Below, one piece after another: positions 60,400 to 64,000 of a stretch of DNA of 64,000 bases. The position numbers and the translations under genes were made by a program. Where the stretch lies: NCBI RefSeq assembly GCF_003946245.1, contig NZ_RHNN01000006.1:79843-143842 (forward strand), in the 5' to 3' direction. This DNA is from Levilactobacillus cerevisiae (GTDB taxonomy: Bacteria; Bacillota; Bacilli; Lactobacillales; Lactobacillaceae). The notes under the pieces were generated by a model, which was given only the letters and a program-made list of their open reading frames with translations, was not told the origin of the DNA and did no database searches. How positions within the stretch are numbered: the stretch's first letter is position 1; every line of letters starts with the position of its first letter.

Positions 60400-60858
60400 C
60401 TATTTATTTGAAAGTAGTTTGTAACCCTGCCAAATGAGTAAAGCGGGGGCAACCACGATGAGGAAAAAGCGCCGCACCGCTCGCAAAAACCCGCTGCCAA
60501 TCGCAATGCTGGGAAGACTTTCTTTCAGCGCGATGGGGGACACGCGGGTATGGGCGACGCGCCAATTTGACCCCTTGTCCTGGGAAGCTAGGTCAGCGTG
60601 GTGCCACTGGATTGCGACGTTCTGCGCAGAAGTCCGGTGGCTTTTTTCGTATGCCACTTCTAGGCCATCTGCCAGCGGGTAGCAGAGCAGCCAGGAGAGT
60701 AACAGGTAATGCGTGAACCAGGACTGGTCGATTTCGACGTGGAGACCGACCATGTGGGCCGTGAACAGCAGGTAGATGAGGATGGGAAGCAGGCCGTGAT
60801 AGTAGGCCTTCATCAGTTTCCCCGCCTTGCCGAAGACCTTGAGCAAACCTTTCGTCAT
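60400..60858 (-). CDS. Small membrane protein of unknown function
   Basis: A 152-residue protein with hydrophobic helices at about 21-42 (GLLPILIYLLFTAHMVGL), 52-66 (YLLLSWLLCYPLADG) and 130-147 (FFLIVVAPALLIW). A polar middle domain (SAQNVAIQWHHADLASQDKGSNWRV) lies between. Start at MTKGLLK, nine bases after GAAGG. Not recognised. Confidence 0.6.
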   Translation of the reverse strand: MTKGLLKVFGKAGKLMKAYYHGLLPILIYLLFTAHMVGLHVEIDQSWFTHYLLLSWLLCYPLADGLEVAYEKSHRTSAQNVAIQWHHADLASQDKGSNWRVAHTRVSPIALKESLPSIAIGSGFLRAVRRFFLIVVAPALLIWQGYKLLSNK

Positions 60859-61010
60859 CTGGAAGCCTTCTTTCAAGTTTGAGCGAGTTCAGGCAGCGGA
60901 ATTGTGGCTAACAACCAATGCAGGCTGGGCCGAAGGCGGTAATGTTGGTGGTTGTTTCGTAAGCACCTAATAACTGGCCGTCTATGATCGGCGTCAAATT
61001 CACGATATGA

Positions 61011-61043
61011 TTACCTCATTAAATAAATTGGTGAGGTTTTTTA
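61011..61043 (+). terminator. Terminator-like hairpin
   Basis: ACCTCA/TGAGGT with a T-run. No gene upstream explains it. Confidence 0.55.
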
Positions 61044-61057
61044 TTATGGAATGGAAA

Positions 61058-61103
61058 GGAAACGGCGTCCTCAAAAATCGAGGACGCCGTTTCCTTTTTC
61101 GGT
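61058..61103. terminator. Strong terminator-like hairpin
   Basis: GGAAACGGCGTCCTC pairs exactly with GAGGACGCCGTTTCC around AAAAATC; five T follow. Confidence 0.75.
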
Positions 61104-61187
61104 TATACTTCAATACGGTAAGTTATTGGGTGCTTACTTTTCAAAAAATAACTACTTCAGAAAAATATCAACAGTCGTGCCAAAGAA

Positions 61188-61230
61188 AAGTGATGCTAAT
61201 TGTCAAAAAAGACAATTAACATCACTTATT
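61188..61230. terminator. Terminator of the bacteriocin-like gene
   Basis: AAGTGATG.TAATTGTC and GACAATTA.CATCACTT around six A. On the minus strand it follows the secreted-protein gene. Confidence 0.8.
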
Positions 61231-61294
61231 ACCTCGATTTTTAGGATTTATTCCCAGAATCTTGATGTACTTGATTTTTCCGGCTAAGCCATAG

Positions 61295-61984
61295 CTAATC
61301 GTGCCACACTTTAATTGTATATTTCAAAGAAAAGTTTACATCCATAACCAGTTTGTCTTTCGAGTGAATTGCATTCATGTGACGTAAGTTGTTAGTAACA
61401 TTGTTAAAGTACCATGCAGTTGCACTCGCCAAAACTCCCGCCCCAGGACTAGCAATTCCTAATAATGACAGTCCTTGTAATGTACCAGCTCTGCCTTCCA
61501 ATTTATGACAATAATTTTCTACAGCACTGTTTGAACGATAGATATGACGCGTTCCCCACCAATAGTGACGAACTTCGTATGATGCACGTCGCTTACTGGC
61601 TGAAAATAATTGAAGACGTGTCACATAGATAACTTCTCCTGTATTAACATTAATTATCCCATTGTCCGACTTGATATTTGCATTAGCTGTCACAATGTCG
61701 TTTTGTGCCTCCTCCAATTCCGTCGTACTTACATTATAGCTATTAGGAACTGAGAGGGTGAATTGATTATCTTTAACGCTCACGAATTGATCTAATGATT
61801 CAACGTTATCTCCTACCCCTGAACTTTTTTCGTCAAAATTTTGACTTTGTATGTTCTCCGCTGCAATAGACGAAGCATCTGCACTAACTGTCCCCACTCT
61901 AATGCTGTTCAGTATTACTGTCCCCGCAATAGATAATACTAAAATCCCCGCTAAATTAATCCAAAAGTTCTTTGTTAAAACAAT
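61295..61984 (-). CDS. Secreted bacteriocin-like protein, probable AUU start
   Basis: From the AUU at 61982-61984 the product has 229 residues: a basic start, a hydrophobic signal segment (FWINLAGILVLSIAGTVILN), a likely cut after VSADA, then an acidic half. A C-terminal module follows: RHYWWGTRHIYRSNSAV, a Gly/Ala-rich hydrophobic helix (LLGIASPGAGVLASATAWYF) and KYTIKVW. This plan recalls small secreted bacteriocin-like proteins of Firmicutes, without firm assignment. GGAAGG lies six bases before the AUU. The only conventional start, GTG 61897, has no ribosome site and would delete the signal segment. AT-rich, foreign to its surroundings. Confidence 0.55.
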   Translation of the reverse strand: MVLTKNFWINLAGILVLSIAGTVILNSIRVGTVSADASSIAAENIQSQNFDEKSSGVGDNVESLDQFVSVKDNQFTLSVPNSYNVSTTELEEAQNDIVTANANIKSDNGIINVNTGEVIYVTRLQLFSASKRRASYEVRHYWWGTRHIYRSNSAVENYCHKLEGRAGTLQGLSLLGIASPGAGVLASATAWYFNNVTNNLRHMNAIHSKDKLVMDVNFSLKYTIKVWHD

Positions 61985-62118
61985 TTCAATCCTTCCCCGA
62001 ATTATTTCAGCATAACAAACATTAAGTTAATTACGCCTCATTTATCGTAACATACTATTTGACAATTAACCATGATTCGTTTAAAATTATTGATGAAAAT
62101 AATTGTAAGGAGGATAAA

Positions 62119-62289
62119 ATGAAGAAAAGAACAGTATCAATTATAATAGCTGTTACAATAATGACTATATTTTCTGTCTTTGAATCTAACTTTCAAACCC
62201 GTATTATAGGGATTCTAATCTCAATCACCATTTTACTTGCTCTCATTTATTTTGAGTTAGCTAGTGCAAATACAAATACTAAGAAATGA
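62119..62289 (+). CDS. Small two-helix membrane protein, possible immunity protein
   Basis: A 56-residue protein, MKKRTVSIIIAVTIMTIFSV then a short loop (FESNFQTR) and IIGILISITILLALIYFELA, ending NTNTKK. Two helices with both ends inside. AAGGAGG sits six bases before the ATG. Divergent from the bacteriocin-like gene at 135 bases distance in the same AT-rich patch; small two-helix proteins of this kind often give immunity, which is inference here. Confidence 0.6.
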   Translation: MKKRTVSIIIAVTIMTIFSVFESNFQTRIIGILISITILLALIYFELASANTNTKK

Positions 62290-62367
62290 TTGTCCAATTC
62301 AATGAAAACTAAAGGCGAATTTTATAATCAAGTTAGCCACTTAAAATTTAGGACAAAATAAATACAC

Positions 62368-62434
62368 CAAGACGTAAATCTCAGGTATCATTGGAGTTCT
62401 CACACAAACAATGATACCTGAGATTTACGTCTTG
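62368..62434. repeat. Perfect 25-base inverted repeat at the IS30 left end
   Basis: CAAGACGTAAATCTCAGG... (62368-62392) recurs exactly inverted at 62410-62434, around a 17-base loop. The right arm runs into the transposase start. It may be an IS end with an inverted duplicate, or a hairpin guarding transposase expression from outside transcription. Confidence 0.65.
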
Positions 62435-63422
62435 ATGCAAGAACAGCTTACCATGAATCGTCCCAAGGGTCATCATCTAACTTTGAAAGAGCGCGGAAAC
62501 ATTGAGGTCTACTTCAATCACGACGGGTATTCTCGTCGTAAGATTGCCGAACTAATTGGCGTTAGCCCGCAGACTATAAACAACGAGATCAAGCGTGGCC
62601 TCGTGACCAATAAACAGCTAGTCAACGGTAAGGAGAAGTTCTACGAGATCTACGTGGCTGAGCTTGCTGAAGAACGGCTGGGCTCCCGACGTTGTTGTGG
62701 GCCGTGCCAAGGCTTTAGGGCTCTTTCAGTCTGAAGAGATGGTCTGTACCAGACATTGTACAAGTACATCGATGAACAGCTCCTAGAGGCCTGTAACCTG
62801 GATCTCTCTGAGAAGATGAGCCGCCGGATATCAAAGCACGTGGTTCATAAGCATAGTCGTATCTTGGGTCGGAGTATCGAGGAACGACCAGCGACGGTGG
62901 ATTCGCGAGAAGAGTTTGGTCACTTCGAGATTGATACGATAGTTGGAAAGCGCGATGGCAAGGAGAGCGTGATTATGACCTTGATTGAACGCCAAACGCG
63001 CTTCCAGATTATCCGCCTCATTGATGGCCGTGACGCTGATTCAGTAGCCTACGCTATGAAGGGAATCATTAAGGAATACGGCTCTGTTATTCAGTCAATT
63101 ACTGCCGACAACGGGCCAGAGTTTGTGACTCTCACGCAAGTGATGGCGTCAATTGCCCTGGTCTATTTTACGAACCCTTATACGTCCAGTGAACGTGGTA
63201 CTAATGAAGTTCACAATCGTATGGTTCGCCGGGACTTTCCTAAGGGTGAGTCACTTGATGCAGTCAGCCCAGCTGATGTTGCCAACACCACCGATAAGCT
63301 AAACAACATGCCTCGCCGCCAATTGGCGTTCCAAACTCCGGCTGAGCTCTTCGCCGCCGCCTGCGGCTAGGCTCCTCGCACCAACCAACTTCAATCCCCT
63401 GAGAATCCCGTGGTATCAGTAT
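62410..63422 (+). mobile_element. IS30 family insertion sequence, defective
   Basis: Holds the broken transposase below. The right end near 63405-63422 contains GTGGTATCA, partly like the complement of the left end TGATACC. Target duplications were not found by eye. Confidence 0.6.
62453..63370 (+). pseudogene. IS30 family transposase, internally deleted and frameshifted
   Basis: The N-terminal HTH part is intact (RPKGHHLTLKERGNIEVYFNHDGYSRRKIAELIGVSPQTINNEI). After LAEERL near 62684 about 35 residues are missing, and the frame shifts into WAPDVVVGRAKALGLFQSEEMVCT. A one-base loss near 62745 shifts it again into LYKYIDEQLLEA. The DDE domain follows (FEIDTIVGKRDGKES, ITADNGPEF, and FPKGESLD towards the Glu region). 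The protein cannot be made whole, so the element should be immobile on its own. Confidence 0.88.
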
Positions 63423-63560
63423 TCAGTCCTAGTGACTAATTTGTTCTTGCAATTTGCGATTATTAAAATTTTAGATATAAGTAAAGATACAGGCACACCA
63501 CTTTGTGTTGTTTTATGATACAGTACGCCCTTGGTTTTACAGGTTTTAATTTTTTATTTG

Positions 63561-64000
63561 TTAGTCTAGCTGGTGTATTCGATGAAGGGCAAACCAAAAT
63601 AACTGAATAAACGGATTACTCCGGCTGAGATGAACAACTATTTTATGGGCATGGGTTGTCACTCGACCAGCAATATGGAAAAGCTGGAATCTAAGGGTTC
63701 CAATCGTCTTGCTTTGCATGGATGATGACAATACGAGCTGTTTAAACACGAGGGTTAGCGTGTAACTCAAAACCGCTAACCACATCCGAACGTTGTTAGC
63801 TTGAAAGGAGTGACTGTTAGTTTTGTCAAAACCAAAGCCCTCTTTGGCTTCTTTAATAAAATTCTCGGCAATACCGTGTTTATGATAGGCTCTAAACAGA
63901 TCGATGATTGTGACATCTTTTAGGGTCGTCACTAAATATTCAAAGTGCCAAAACAAATCATCAACAGACCTAGAGGCCTTCAGGACCACCCGTAGGTGCC
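63561..64000 (-). mobile_element. IS1380-like transposase, C-terminal part, runs off the window
   Basis: The frame is open through the right edge, so the 5' part is outside. The visible 145 residues have the IS1380/IS4-type end: HKHGIAENFIKEAKEGFGFDKTNSHSFQANNVRMWLAVLSYTLTLVFKQLVL, with the catalytic Glu in the E.FIKE.K motif. Stop at 63561; the IS end should lie near 63500-63550. Whether the element is complete cannot be judged. Confidence 0.8.

Larger units (their letters stand above)
60859..61294. other. Intergenic region with three hairpins
   Basis: No convincing gene. It carries the terminators at 61011, 61058 and 61188, which suggests short untranslated or lost transcripts. Base composition drops to AT-rich from about 61000 onward, marking the border of a foreign-looking patch. 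Confidence 0.4.

Noticed and set aside
60900..61040. T-box leader
   Set aside because: No GGUGGNACCGCG-type sequence or specifier stem is visible, and no amino-acid gene follows.

Overview
The window reads as chromosome of a low-GC Firmicute of the Lactobacillaceae (Lactobacillus sensu lato). The case rests on gene content: a C69 dipeptidase, OatA, a CopY/CopB copper module, MCRA-type oleate hydratase, many small SDR/AKR/MerR/LysR redox units, AGGAGG-type ribosome sites and short leaders. The DNA is unusually GC-balanced for the group, which would fit a Levilactobacillus- or Lactiplantibacillus-like genome, but I cannot fix the species. No rRNA or tRNA was seen.

Layout. 1-9.2 kb: end of a 5'-nucleotidase, an MDR oxidoreductase, a P2-type ATPase, dipeptidase, secreted protein, acetyltransferase. 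9.3-12.2 kb: a TPP-riboswitch-controlled thiamine-precursor ABC transporter (thiXYZ). 12.2-15.2 kb: a FusB-like EF-G-binding protein behind a leader-peptide attenuator, an orphan XRE regulator, an EamA transporter. 15.8-18.4 kb: copYB copper operon with a cop box. 18.7-26.4 kb: OYE flavoenzyme, LysR, D,D-carboxypeptidase, FtsX-type ABC exporter. 26.8-38.5 kb: a redox-rich accessory region with aldo/keto reductases, two DUF2255 proteins, LysR and MerR regulators, a matrixin protease, three hexapeptide acetyltransferases in the wider window, a six-gene oxidoreductase operon, and a deletion scar joining a truncated AKR to a broken LtrA gene. 38.5-43.6 kb: toxin-antitoxin genes (one intact, one with a dead toxin), a large membrane protein, a MerR/SDR divergent pair and a 30-residue membrane peptide. 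43.7-48 kb: polysaccharide deacetylase, a tyrosine-recombinase-like protein without obvious catalytic residues, and adenosine deaminase flanked by long composite inverted repeats. 48-60.9 kb: OatA, a repeat-containing secreted protein, oleate hydratase, a DinJ/YafQ pair, signal peptidase I, cytidine deaminase, a PadR/DUF4097 module, MarR. 61-64 kb: an AT-rich patch with a secreted bacteriocin-like protein and a small membrane protein, then IS30 and IS1380 remnants.

The most striking unexplained content is three families of intergenic elements of about 120-200 bp, present in about a dozen copies. Their arms change in step between copies while the fold is kept, so they look like structured RNAs or hairpin DNA elements. 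Two families combine into a composite module that flanks add in inverted orientation. Other points worth attention are the fusB-type attenuator, the AUU-start secreted protein with its small membrane neighbour, and an orphan terminated RNA at 52.1 kb.
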